In this document: piece after piece, positions 6,827 through 15,925 of the stretch
How positions within the stretch are numbered: the first letter of the stretch is position 1
How the letters are laid out: the number at the start of each line of letters is the position of its first letter
DNA from: Psychromonas sp. SA13A
Lineage (GTDB): Bacteria; Pseudomonadota; Gammaproteobacteria; Enterobacterales; Psychromonadaceae
Direction of reading: 5' to 3'
Length of the DNA: 64,000 bases
Assembly (NCBI RefSeq): GCF_011378715.1
Contig: NZ_WTKU01000013.1
Location: 1-64,000 of the forward strand
Translations under genes and position numbers: made by a program
Notes under the pieces: generated by a model
What the model saw: the letters and a program-made list of their open reading frames with translations, nothing else
What the model was told of the DNA's origin: nothing
Database searches by the model: none

Positions 6827-8884
6827 TTATTTTATTGTAGGTGTTAAATCAATATTATAAACCGCAAATCCTAGTTCATCGCTATCTGCTCGTTTGGTTA
6901 ATGAACGTTGTCCGTAGGTTGCAATAAAACTATCTGCTGTTTCACTATTTTGTGTTTCAAAACGAACATCTAATATCACTGAGGTATCAATATCTAGAAA
7001 ATCCCAGTTATTATCTGCAGAAGGATTAACAGTTCCGTTAGCCTCTGTTTCAGAAGTTATGTAAGCCGCCAACACATCACGGTTAGTATCTGGTTGCTCC
7101 ATCACCACATAATTACTACCTGTACCTGCAAACTTGCCGCCGAATGCCCGATAATTATTGGTCGCAATAATAAATTCTTGGGCTGCTAACTCGTCGCCTG
7201 TGATTTCATTATCTTGATCATCGGTATAGGTTAAATCAACAATACGTTGAGCATTAGGGTTAATAACGGCACAGTCACCATCAAATTTGCTGGCTTGAGT
7301 AACATCGACTTTGTAAGTGACTCCATCAATGACATCAAAGTTATAAGTGCGGTGATCTTGCCAATTAATTAAGTATTGAGGTTCGGTACTATTTTTATCA
7401 ATTTGATTAAACTGATTAACACTACACTCTAGCCAATCTTGTAATTGTGCGCCTGTCACTTTAAGTGCAACGACTGTATTTGGATAAAGGTATAAATCGG
7501 CTGCATTTTTGTAAGTTAGGTCGCCGCTCGGTACTTGAACATAAGAATCAGCATCTGAACCTGCACTATGTCGGCCACCTGCTTTAAAGGGAGCAGCAGC
7601 AGACAACACTGGTAATCCTTTGAGTGATTGGTTATCCGATGCTGCTACTTGATCTTTAACATATTGCATCTGTGCATTAGAAACAATCTGAACCGTTGGG
7701 TCGTCTTGTACCAAGGTTAAGTAACTGTACATATCACTATCAGCTTTACCGATTGGGGCATTTACAAAGTCTAAGGTTGCAGCGTGTTCGATAGCAACTG
7801 CATCTTGTATATCTTTATCTGCATCAACCACGGGTACGTTAATGTTTTCTTGATTGCGTGCATAGATTTGGCGTGACTCAGATGTGGCACTTTTTATCGT
7901 CCATTTTTGGTTGCTGTATGTTAAATCGAAATCGATAACGCCTAGGTTATCGCCCCATCGTCCAGGCATTACCGCAGGAATACCGTTAATTAATCCTTTT
8001 TCTATATCAACATTTGGGATATCGGCAAACTGTGCACTTGGGAAAACAGAATGGCTGTGGCCAAACATGATGGCGTCGATACCGTCAACGGTTGTTAACG
8101 CATAGGTGGCATTTTCTGCATTAACGTCGCTAGGGTTCTCACTTGATCCAATACCAGAGTGAGGAATTGCGATAATAATATCTGCGCCTGCCGCTTGCAT
8201 TTCAGGGATAAATTTCTCAGCGGTTTCGACGATACCTTTAACGGTAACTTTTCCATCAAGATTTTGTTTATCCCACTGCAGGATTTGTGGTGGAACAAAA
8301 CCAATATAACCAATATTAATACTACGTTCTTCACCATTGTTATCAGTTATTAGCGTTTTTTTAATTAAGTAAGGTGTGAATAAATTATCGCCTGCTTCTT
8401 TGTCATTCCAACAGTCTGCTTGACAGTAAACATTGGCGTTTATATAAGGGAAATTTGCACCGTTAATTGCTTTTTCAAGAAAACTTAGTCCGTAGTTGAA
8501 TTCATGATTACCTATGTTGCCGACTTCGTAATCTAACAAATTCATCGCTTTATGCGTTGGATGAGTGGTGAACTCATTACCATCATTGAATTCACTTGCG
8601 ATGTAGTCACCCATTGGACTGCCCTGTAATAAATCTCCGTTATCAACAAGTAACGTATTATCAACCTCTGATCTAGCAATCTTGATCAAACTTGCTGTAC
8701 GCGCAAGACCGATTGTGATGTCCATTTTTGTTTGGTAATAATCATAATCCATCACATTGGCATGAATATCTGATGTCTCAAGTACACGTAACTGGGCTGA
8801 AAAGGTGTCGTCAGTATCGTTAGAGTTACAGCCTTGAAGACCGATTGCTGATGAAATTAACATGGCAAGAAGTGTTTTATTCAA
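6827..8884 (-). CDS. cpdB: 2',3'-cyclic-nucleotide phosphodiesterase / 3'-nucleotidase lipoprotein
   Basis: A 685-residue CpdB homologue that hydrolyses 2',3'-cyclic nucleotides and 3'-nucleotides outside the cytoplasm, so that nucleosides and phosphate can be taken up. The metallophosphatase core starts with LRVLETSDIHANVMDYDYY and continues with VDNGDLLQGSPMGDY, GNHEFNYG and FGHSHSVFP, which together carry the two-metal ligands. The C-terminal 5'-nucleotidase domain is present (residues about 390-640). Unlike E. coli CpdB, which has an ordinary signal peptide, this one has a lipobox (LQGC, Cys19), so it should be a membrane-anchored lipoprotein. It stands alone with 1.1 kb of non-coding DNA upstream. 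Phosphate-dependent control is plausible, but no Pho box was identified. Confidence 0.92.
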   Translation of the reverse strand: MNKTLLAMLISSAIGLQGCNSNDTDDTFSAQLRVLETSDIHANVMDYDYYQTKMDITIGLARTASLIKIARSEVDNTLLVDNGDLLQGSPMGDYIASEFNDGNEFTTHPTHKAMNLLDYEVGNIGNHEFNYGLSFLEKAINGANFPYINANVYCQADCWNDKEAGDNLFTPYLIKKTLITDNNGEERSINIGYIGFVPPQILQWDKQNLDGKVTVKGIVETAEKFIPEMQAAGADIIIAIPHSGIGSSENPSDVNAENATYALTTVDGIDAIMFGHSHSVFPSAQFADIPNVDIEKGLINGIPAVMPGRWGDNLGVIDFDLTYSNQKWTIKSATSESRQIYARNQENINVPVVDADKDIQDAVAIEHAATLDFVNAPIGKADSDMYSYLTLVQDDPTVQIVSNAQMQYVKDQVAASDNQSLKGLPVLSAAAPFKAGGRHSAGSDADSYVQVPSGDLTYKNAADLYLYPNTVVALKVTGAQLQDWLECSVNQFNQIDKNSTEPQYLINWQDHRTYNFDVIDGVTYKVDVTQASKFDGDCAVINPNAQRIVDLTYTDDQDNEITGDELAAQEFIIATNNYRAFGGKFAGTGSNYVVMEQPDTNRDVLAAYITSETEANGTVNPSADNNWDFLDIDTSVILDVRFETQNSETADSFIATYGQRSLTKRADSDELGFAVYNIDLTPTIK

Positions 8885-10042
8885 AATATTGTTCCCTTAT
8901 ATTTATATTTAAGATCCGTTTTCAAAAAGTGGTTTAGCTTCAAGTCTGAGCTATCATTCTTCCAATTTTAATTGGCGATATGCATCACTACCGTTACAGG
9001 CTAAGGCGATATTATTAATCACGTTAGTTACACTTTTATGTTGGTGCTTATTTAGCCTAAGTAATCAAGACAACCTAAAGTGTGAGCTAGTTAATAGTAA
9101 CGATGATTATTATTCTGAGGGTATTGTTAATTAACAAAATATGTTGTTTTTAGTGGTTAATTTATTTTTAAGGTTATGATTTTAAGGTATTTTATTTTTA
9201 TTGAAATTGATGGCTGGAGCTTATTAGCATATTTTTTTGAAGGCTTTAAAAGCATTACTTAATTGTATTATTTAACGTCTTTAGGCATTGGATAATGAAT
9301 GAAAATAAGGAGTAGAAAGGGTCAATAAATATTTTTAATTTACTTTTTTGAGCATTGTAAATACTAAGGGAGTTAGATATTAGAGGGCTATTTCTGCTTT
9401 GAGCTTTAGGTCATTAAAGTATGATATAATAGCTGTTTTAAATAACACTTTTTAAGTCAGCATGAACATTTTATTTTTTGTGTTTTTTATTAAAGCTTAG
9501 ATTTAAATATTAAAAATTATTTTCAAGGATCTGATCTTTACAATATGAAATTATGACCGTATATGATGAGAATACTCATTTAGGGTGTGTAATTTTTGAC
9601 GTTAATAATAGCTATTTATACTCACTTTTACTCTACATTCGGCTGATTTTTTGTGTGAAATTAGTTCCTTTTTATTGTATTTCCGCTTTATTTATTACCT
9701 CTCTGCTTCATTCATCACCTTAATTAAGTGCCTTTCTATTTGCCTTCTTACTCTTCCTTTTGATCATATAAAGGACATTTTTTATGTTTTAGTGCCATTT
9801 GTTTGTATAAACTTGGATCATTTGCACATTCGTCAAAACCGGTTTTGTAAATGTTCAATAACGAGACTTAGCTCAAATAATAACCACTGCCACCTAAGGT
9901 AGACTAAAAAACAAGCAATAAAATAACTTAACGAAATCACTTATCTACATTACTTAATAATAAGCAGCCATCAGGTATTGGTTATGAGGCTATCTAGCTG
10001 ATTGATATTGATATCACGCTATTATCAAATAAGGAAATAACG
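8885..10042. other. 1.16-kb non-coding region upstream of the ABC importer
   Basis: Very AT-rich DNA between divergent cpdB and the ABC operon. A frame at 9651-9902 has an unconvincing, cysteine- and leucine-rich translation and no ribosome site, and is not accepted. The only clear element is the CAAAACCGGTTTTG palindrome at 9834-9847. The size leaves room for a long 5' UTR or an unrecognised small RNA, but I see no specific evidence for either. Confidence 0.4.
9834..9847. promoter_or_regulatory. Candidate LacI-family operator
   Basis: CAAAACCGGTTTTG is a perfect 14-bp palindrome with the central CCGG and flanking A/T arms typical of LacI/GalR-family operators. It lies about 195 bases before the importer's first gene, and a LacI-type regulator is the last gene of the same operon (14452-15450). 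Autoregulation of the locus by that protein is inferred. Confidence 0.6.
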
Positions 10043-11392
10043 ATGAAACTCAAGACTTTGACTATTTTTTTTGCCGCCGCAGGCCTACCATTTTCTAGTT
10101 TAGTAAATGCGACTACTGTTGAATATTGGACGGTACAAACACAATCTGACCGTATTCAGACTATTCAAATCATGGCGGATGTATTCGCGGCATTAAATCC
10201 CGGTATCGATGTGAAAGTGATTGCTGTTGATGAAAACGATATGCCAAAGCAAATCGCTGCAGCAGCTGCTGCTAATACGCTGCCAGATATGATTGAAGTG
10301 GGATCAGACCTTTCACTCGCTTTTGCAGAAGAGGGCATTATTGATACAAAATCGAGTACAGAAGTGATTCAAAAGCTGGGTAAAGAGCGTTTTTATTCTG
10401 GTGCGCTGAAGTTAGTTGAAAGTGCCGAACTTAATGAATACGTTTCAGTTCCCTATAGTGGCTGGGTGCAAGGTATTTGGTATCGTGCCGATTGGTTTAA
10501 AGAGGCTGGGTTAGCGCCGCCAACTACCTGGGAATCGATAGAAGCTGCTGCAAAGTATTTTTATAAACCAACAGAAAATCAATACGGTATTTTGATTGGC
10601 ACTAAAGCAGATAATTATGCTGAGCAATGTTATACACAATTTGCATTGTCTAATGATGCTGGGCAGTTTAACAAAGACGGTGAGCTTGTTTTTAACTCGA
10701 AAGCACAAAAAGAAGTGTTAGATTTTTATAAAAACCTATCGCAATACAATCCTCCTGGTCCACAAAGTTGGAGAGCACGTGATTATTATTTACAAGGTAA
10801 GTTAGCGATGTTCTTTTACTCATCTTATATTTTAGATGATATCGCACTGGCTGAAGCGGCTGCTAGTTCGTTAAGTTCTGAAAACTTTAAAGACCTTAAA
10901 GGTGCCGCTTTTGATCCTGATTTGGCCAAAAATACGCGCTTAGCAACCACCATTACCAAAACATCACCCTCATCATTTGGCACTTTGGTTGGGTTGAGTG
11001 TAATGAAAAATGACAATAAAGAGGAAGTTGAAGCGACTAAAGCGTTTATTGAATATATGAATGAAAAAGACCAAGTGGTTGCTTATTCGCATATGGCCGT
11101 TGGTGGTCACTTACCTATGCTACGTGACATTGCGGAAACAGATGAATTTCTAAATGATCCAAAAGGTATTTTTGCGCAATATGGTAAAGAGTCAATTAAA
11201 GAGATTGTCGCTGGTTTCGATAGCATTAGAAACTTCTCCGTCGTAGAGGGCAAAACCTTCCCTAAATCTGGTGAAATATTTGCCAAACAAATTATTCCTC
11301 GCATGATTTACCGTGCAACTATCGAAGATGAAAATACACAAACTTCATTAGATTGGGCTGAAAAACAGATGCAGCAGATTGTTTCTGAGTAA
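10043..11392 (+). CDS. ABC importer sugar-type substrate-binding protein
   Basis: A 449-residue periplasmic binding protein of the MalE/UgpB type (solute-binding family 1). A classic signal peptide ends about residue 23 (SSLVNA before TTVEYW). The mature chain begins with the strand VEYWTV and then the NPGIDVKVIAVDENDMPKQIAAAAAANTLPDM block usual for this family, with an interdomain W-rich region (SGWVQGIWYRADWFKEAGLAPPTTWE). It heads an operon with two permeases, an ATPase and a LacI regulator, preceded by AAGGA. The substrate is not readable: a di- or oligosaccharide is the usual guess, and a glycerophosphodiester as in UgpB is an alternative given the glycerol-phosphate genes elsewhere in the window. 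No glycosidase is nearby. Confidence 0.88.
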   Translation: MKLKTLTIFFAAAGLPFSSLVNATTVEYWTVQTQSDRIQTIQIMADVFAALNPGIDVKVIAVDENDMPKQIAAAAAANTLPDMIEVGSDLSLAFAEEGIIDTKSSTEVIQKLGKERFYSGALKLVESAELNEYVSVPYSGWVQGIWYRADWFKEAGLAPPTTWESIEAAAKYFYKPTENQYGILIGTKADNYAEQCYTQFALSNDAGQFNKDGELVFNSKAQKEVLDFYKNLSQYNPPGPQSWRARDYYLQGKLAMFFYSSYILDDIALAEAAASSLSSENFKDLKGAAFDPDLAKNTRLATTITKTSPSSFGTLVGLSVMKNDNKEEVEATKAFIEYMNEKDQVVAYSHMAVGGHLPMLRDIAETDEFLNDPKGIFAQYGKESIKEIVAGFDSIRNFSVVEGKTFPKSGEIFAKQIIPRMIYRATIEDENTQTSLDWAEKQMQQIVSE

Positions 11393-11436
11393 TTTATTTA
11401 CTCGCGCTTGTTACTCTTAAATGTATTTATCAATGA

Positions 11437-11466
11437 TCAATATGGGGTATCTAAACCTCATATTGA
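11437..11466 (+). other. Intercistronic stem-loop between binding protein and permease genes
   Basis: TCAATATGGGGT pairs with ACCTCATATTGA (one G-U pair) around a six-base loop, just ahead of the permease ribosome site. It has no T run, so it is unlikely to terminate fully. In malE-malF type operons such hairpins protect the binding-protein mRNA and lower permease expression; the same role is inferred here. Confidence 0.6.
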
Positions 11467-11475
11467 TAAGGGAAA

Positions 11476-12342
11476 ATGATGACGCCATTAGAACGAGCTG
11501 AAGCTAAGTTTGGTTGGAAGTTGGTTGCGCCGACTATTCTGATCCTTGGTCTATTGATTCTTTATCCTCTGATGTATAACGTTTATTTGAGCTTTTTTGA
11601 TGTTCAGTTAAATGGATATAAAACATTTGTTGGTTTTGAAAACTACATGAAATTGCTGTCAAACACCGATTATTATTCGGCAATTGGCACAACCAGTTTA
11701 TATTTATTGGGTACTGTAGTAGGGACCACGCTATTAGGTTTAGCGATGGCACTGCTATTGAAGGAGCCCTTTAAAGGTCGTGGTTTGGTTAATGCGGCCA
11801 TTATGTTGCCCTATGTTGCACCTGTTATTTCAGTGGTGTTTGGTTGGCAGTTTTTGTTTGATCCGATTTCGGGCGTTGTAAATTATCTGTTTGTGGATGT
11901 ATTGGGTGTATGGAGTGAACGTACCAATTTAATTGGCAACCCTGACTCTGCATTATGGGTGGTTGTGCTATTTGATATTTGGAAGCATGCACCCATTGCC
12001 TATTTGCTTATATTATCAAAACTCGTTTCCATTTCAGGCGACCAATACGAAGCCGCTGCGATTGATGGCTATGGCCCAGTAGGGCGTTTCTTTCATGTGA
12101 CCTTACCGGAATTGTACTTTGTATTAGCGACGGTTGTATTGCTGCGTCTTATATGGAACTTGAATCGTTTTGAAGATGTGTACCTTCTTGCTCCTAATGT
12201 GCAAACCTTGCCTATTTTTACTTATTACCAAGCCTTTACTGGCGTTATCGACCAAGGCTTAGCGGCGGCAACCTCTGTTATTCAGTTAGCCGTGTTGTCT
12301 GTATTCATTTGGTTTTATATCAAAAAAATAATGAAGTGGTGA
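11476..12342 (+). CDS. ABC importer permease (MalF/UgpA type)
   Basis: A 288-residue inner-membrane permease with six predicted helices. It forms the channel with the next gene's product. The cytoplasmic coupling EAA motif is visible as YEAAAIDGYGPVGRFFHVTLPEL near residues 195-217, which docks to the ATPase. The length matches short UgpA-type subunits and lacks MalF's long periplasmic loop. The start follows AAGGG. It is six bases from the next permease gene, so co-translation is likely. Assignment to a particular sugar is not possible from the sequence. Confidence 0.9.
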   Translation: MMTPLERAEAKFGWKLVAPTILILGLLILYPLMYNVYLSFFDVQLNGYKTFVGFENYMKLLSNTDYYSAIGTTSLYLLGTVVGTTLLGLAMALLLKEPFKGRGLVNAAIMLPYVAPVISVVFGWQFLFDPISGVVNYLFVDVLGVWSERTNLIGNPDSALWVVVLFDIWKHAPIAYLLILSKLVSISGDQYEAAAIDGYGPVGRFFHVTLPELYFVLATVVLLRLIWNLNRFEDVYLLAPNVQTLPIFTYYQAFTGVIDQGLAAATSVIQLAVLSVFIWFYIKKIMKW

Positions 12343-12348
12343 TTTAAT

Positions 12349-13311
12349 ATGATAGGAAAACGCACAATAACAGGCCGTATTGGATTTGCTTTAGCCGTAT
12401 TATTATTGGTGAGTTTTAGTTTATTACCCTTTGCGCAAATTCTTTCAACGTCACTGAAACACCAGTATGACTGGGGTAATCCTTCGTTAATTCCACAAAC
12501 TATTAATCTAGATGCTTATAAAGAATTGTTAGGTTTAACGGAGGCTAAAAAGGTTGAAATTCCTGCGGCTATTCAAAAGATACTGAATAATCCAAAGTTA
12601 CCTCAAGATAAAAAAGATGCGATTGCCGCTAAATATATGTCTAACGACAACTTATTTCCTTTTGGAAAATATATGCTGAATAGCGTTATATTTTCTGTTG
12701 GGGCTGCAACATTTTCATTGGTTTTCTCTGTTATGGGAGCCTATTCAATCAGTCGATTGCGTTTTAAAGGACAAGTGGTAATACAGCGCTCGGTATTGTT
12801 TGTTTATATGGTTGGCGGTGTGTTATTGATGGTGCCTTTGTATCAAATGGCAATGAATATTGGATTAGCTTCTTCCTTGTGGGGGAGTGCTTTCTGTTTA
12901 TTCTTAATTTACATTGTTCAAACCTTACCGGTCGGTATGTATATGTTAGGGAATTACTTTCGAGGCATTCCCTTTGCATTAGAAGAAGCAGCGATGATGG
13001 ATGGTTGCTCACGCAAGGAAGCGATTATCAAAGTGGTGTTGCCTCTTTCTCTGCCTATGTTGGCCACTGTCTTTATTTACTGTTTTATTATTGGTTGGAA
13101 CGAGTATTTATTTGCATCTGTCTTCCTTAAACAATATCCAGAATTTCATACGTTACCATTAGCGTTACAGGAGTTGTTTGTATCCAAAAATGCAATTTGG
13201 GATCGAATCATGGCGGCATCGATGCTGACCTTGGCTCCGATTGTAATTTGTTTCTTATTTGCATCTCGCTTTATGAAGGGCGGAAAAACAGACGGCGGGG
13301 TTAAAGGGTAA
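12349..13311 (+). CDS. ABC importer permease (MalG/UgpE type)
   Basis: A 320-residue partner permease with six predicted helices. The EAA coupling motif reads [25 protein letters not shown]. Between the first helix and the conserved core lies an enlarged periplasmic segment (about residues 55-105, charged, with [24 protein letters not shown]). This makes it longer than typical 280-residue UgpE or MalG-like subunits. The insertion may help dock the binding protein and marks a specific subfamily. It is separated from the ATPase gene by two bases. Confidence 0.88.
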   Translation: MIGKRTITGRIGFALAVLLLVSFSLLPFAQILSTSLKHQYDWGNPSLIPQTINLDAYKELLGLTEAKKVEIPAAIQKILNNPKLPQDKKDAIAAKYMSNDNLFPFGKYMLNSVIFSVGAATFSLVFSVMGAYSISRLRFKGQVVIQRSVLFVYMVGGVLLMVPLYQMAMNIGLASSLWGSAFCLFLIYIVQTLPVGMYMLGNYFRGIPFALEEAAMMDGCSRKEAIIKVVLPLSLPMLATVFIYCFIIGWNEYLFASVFLKQYPEFHTLPLALQELFVSKNAIWDRIMAASMLTLAPIVICFLFASRFMKGGKTDGGVKG

Positions 13312-13313
13312 TT

Positions 13314-14411
13314 ATGGCTGCTATTACATTAAAAAATATTATTAAAAGTTACGATAAAACACAGGTTGTAAAAGGTATTGATTTAGCGATTGAAGATGGT
13401 GAGTTTGTGGTGCTGGTTGGCCCTTCTGGTTGTGGTAAGTCAACCACGTTACGAATGATTGCAGGCTTAGAGCAACCAACATCGGGCGACATTATTATTG
13501 GTGACCGTGTTGTGAATGACATTGAACCGCAGGATCGTAACATTGCGATGGTGTTTCAAAATTATGCGCTTTATCCTCATAAGTCGGTTAAGGAAAACAT
13601 TGTTTTTGCACTACGTCGTTTAAAGGTTGATAACGAAGAAATTGAACGTCGTTTGAGCGAGATAAGCGAGATGTTACAACTTGAGGAACTATTAGATAGA
13701 AAGCCTGCGGATTTATCAGGTGGTCAACGTCAACGTGTTGCGATGGGACGTGCCATTATACGGGAAGCAGATGTGTTTCTGTTTGATGAGCCTTTATCTA
13801 ATTTAGATTCTAAATTACGTAGTCACATGCGCACAGAGATAGGTAAAATTCATAATAAATTTGGTCGTACCAGTGTGTATGTTACCCATGATCAAGTCGA
13901 GGCAATGACCTTAGCGGATAAGGTGGTAGTGTTACACGATGGTTATATTGCTCAATCCGGCACTCCCATGGAGATTTATCTTAATCCAACCAATATATTT
14001 GTTGCACAGTTTATCGGTTCACCTTCCATGAATATTATAGAGGGAACATTGTTCAATGATTATTTGGATATTGATGGTTATCATTTACCTAGAGAGCAAT
14101 TATCAAATGTAGTTTATCAAGCATCTATCCCTGATTCAGGTTTAAAGGTAAAAGTAGGTATTCGACCTGACTTTTTTAACGATAAAGCCTTCTTTTCTGA
14201 AACAGAGGCTGCGTTTAACTTTACTAATCTGACTATTGACCTCATTGAACCAATGGGGTTTGATAAAGAGATTTTATTTAATCTAGCGGGCGGCTCTGTA
14301 AAAGCAAGGTTGGATCTACGTTCTGAGATTAAACGCGGTGGTGAAATTGATTTACTCGTGGATCTTTCCCGTGTATTAATCTTTGACTATCAAACTGAGC
14401 AACGTCTTTAA
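13314..14411 (+). CDS. ABC importer ATP-binding protein (MalK/UgpC type)
   Basis: A 365-residue ATPase that powers the importer. Walker [10 protein letters not shown] is at 36-44, the Q-loop VFQNYALYP follows, the signature LSGGQRQR is at 134-141, Walker B FLFDEP is near 155-160, and the H-loop His is about 192. The C-terminal third (from about residue 235) is the TOBE-type regulatory domain of MalK/UgpC proteins, where inducer-exclusion contacts occur in MalK. All catalytic motifs are intact. In many bacteria one MsiK-like ATPase serves several importers; here a dedicated copy is in the operon. Confidence 0.93.
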   Translation: MAAITLKNIIKSYDKTQVVKGIDLAIEDGEFVVLVGPSGCGKSTTLRMIAGLEQPTSGDIIIGDRVVNDIEPQDRNIAMVFQNYALYPHKSVKENIVFALRRLKVDNEEIERRLSEISEMLQLEELLDRKPADLSGGQRQRVAMGRAIIREADVFLFDEPLSNLDSKLRSHMRTEIGKIHNKFGRTSVYVTHDQVEAMTLADKVVVLHDGYIAQSGTPMEIYLNPTNIFVAQFIGSPSMNIIEGTLFNDYLDIDGYHLPREQLSNVVYQASIPDSGLKVKVGIRPDFFNDKAFFSETEAAFNFTNLTIDLIEPMGFDKEILFNLAGGSVKARLDLRSEIKRGGEIDLLVDLSRVLIFDYQTEQRL

Positions 14412-14451
14412 ATATCAGATTGCTTGTTTATATCTCAACATCAGGTGATTT

Positions 14452-15450
14452 ATGTCGATTAAAAAACTGGCCGCACATTTAGGATTATCAAAATCTACTG
14501 TATCGAGAGCCCTCAATGGCTATACAGATGTGAATGAGCAAACGCGTGAAAAAGTATTAAAGGCAGCTCAGGATATAGGTTATAAAGCGAACCCTACAGC
14601 AAAACGATTAGCTTCTGGTAAGTCTCGAAATATCGGCATCATTCTGCCTGCTCATTCAAGAATGTTTGTTTCATCTGCATTCTCCAAGGTATTAGCATCT
14701 GCCGCTGAGTTTTTAGCAAAACATGATTACCAGTTAATCGTGACAACTATTTTTGATTGGCAAGATGAACAACAAGTCTATTTTGATTTCATTACTAGTG
14801 GATTAGTTGATGGTGTTTTTATTGTACGTACCCGCCACGATGACCCTCGGATCCTAATGTTGAGGAAACATCACTTCCCTTACGTTTGTTTTGGGTTTGG
14901 TGATGATTTTACGGCTGACAGCTTTGTTGATGTAGATAATATACAAGCTTTTTATGACCTTACAAAACGTCAAATAAAGAATGGCCATTCACGTATTGCC
15001 TTCCTCGATGCGCCATTTGAATTAACCTTTTCACAAGCGCGTAAACAAGGTTATTTAAAAGCGATGCAAGAAGCTAATTTGACGCTTGACCCACGTTGGT
15101 TGTTAAGTGGTGAACTAAATGAACGTGAAGCAATGGAAATGACAAAAGAGATCATGTCTTTAGAGCAACGTCCTACTTGTATTCTGTGTGCTGACGATAC
15201 AATGGCATTAGGTGCGATTGCTGCCTGTGAAGCGTTAGGTTATCAAGTGGGTATTGATATCGCTATTGCAGGTTATGGAGATTATGAACATAGCCGTTAT
15301 ACTAAACCTTCAATCACCACGGTAAAATACGACACTAGTGCTGTTGGTGAAGGAATGTCTAAACTAATATTAAATAAAGTAGAAAATAAGCAATTTGAAG
15401 TTAGTAATTGGCACCGAGCAACGATTGTTTCCAGACAATCTGATGCTTAA
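14452..15450 (+). CDS. LacI-family transcriptional regulator
   Basis: A 332-residue repressor. The N-terminal helix-turn-helix (MSIKKLAAHLGLSKSTVSRAL) and hinge helix (NPTAKRLASGKSRNIG) are textbook LacI/GalR. The rest is a periplasmic-binding-protein-like effector domain with the usual NIGIILP start and the later CILCADDTMALGAI segment. It lies 40 bases after the importer ATPase gene, so it is probably co-transcribed. It likely binds the CCGG-centred palindrome at 9834-9847 and responds to the imported compound. The effector is unknown. The gene is distinct from PurR and from CcpA-type global regulators by its operon context only. Confidence 0.9.
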   Translation: MSIKKLAAHLGLSKSTVSRALNGYTDVNEQTREKVLKAAQDIGYKANPTAKRLASGKSRNIGIILPAHSRMFVSSAFSKVLASAAEFLAKHDYQLIVTTIFDWQDEQQVYFDFITSGLVDGVFIVRTRHDDPRILMLRKHHFPYVCFGFGDDFTADSFVDVDNIQAFYDLTKRQIKNGHSRIAFLDAPFELTFSQARKQGYLKAMQEANLTLDPRWLLSGELNEREAMEMTKEIMSLEQRPTCILCADDTMALGAIAACEALGYQVGIDIAIAGYGDYEHSRYTKPSITTVKYDTSAVGEGMSKLILNKVENKQFEVSNWHRATIVSRQSDA

Positions 15451-15723
15451 GAAATAAAATGTGCTGAGTTTTCTGCTGATAAATTAAGGAGTAAAAGGCT
15501 GTTCTTTCTATCATTTTTTATTAAAAAATTTTATCAATAGCTTCACTTTTTATACTAATAACCCCTTCTTCTGCTTATTATGAAAATCTAGGTTTTAATC
15601 GAGCTCATTACATTGTTTTATTGATTCTTATTAGTTTTTAGTGCAATGAATCAGCTATATGATGATTAAAGTGCTACGCAGTAATTATTTTATATCGTAT
15701 TCATACAATTACTAAAATAATCG
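15451..15723. other. AT-rich intergenic region
   Basis: 273 bases between the LacI regulator and the next small frame. No terminator, operator or RNA gene was recognised. Confidence 0.4.
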
Positions 15724-15915
15724 GTGAGCTCCCTATTTCTTGTACTAACATTATCCCTTTATATTAACTTTTACCTCGAATTAGGCTATTTTGCTGTATG
15801 CTATTTACTCTTATCCTTGATGTTTTCTATACAGATTCTACTTTTAAACCAATATAGGCATGTTATTAATGAATGTCATTTATTAGCAAAAGACTATCTT
15901 CATACTAATAATTAA
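15724..15915 (+). CDS. Possible small membrane protein upstream of a GGDEF protein
   Basis: A 63-residue frame starting at GTG, encoding two hydrophobic segments (LFLVLTLSLYINFYL and FAVCYLLLSLMFSIQILLL) and a short polar tail. It stops ten bases before the ATG of the membrane GGDEF protein, so translational coupling is possible. No ribosome site precedes the GTG and no family is recognised. It may instead be part of a leader region. Confidence 0.3.
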   Translation: MSSLFLVLTLSLYINFYLELGYFAVCYLLLSLMFSIQILLLNQYRHVINECHLLAKDYLHTNN

Positions 15916-15925
15916 AGAGGTGGGG

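Noticed and set aside
9651-9902. 83-residue frame in the region upstream of the ABC importer
   Set aside because: Composition is that of translated AT-rich DNA, there is no ribosome site, and it covers the candidate operator.
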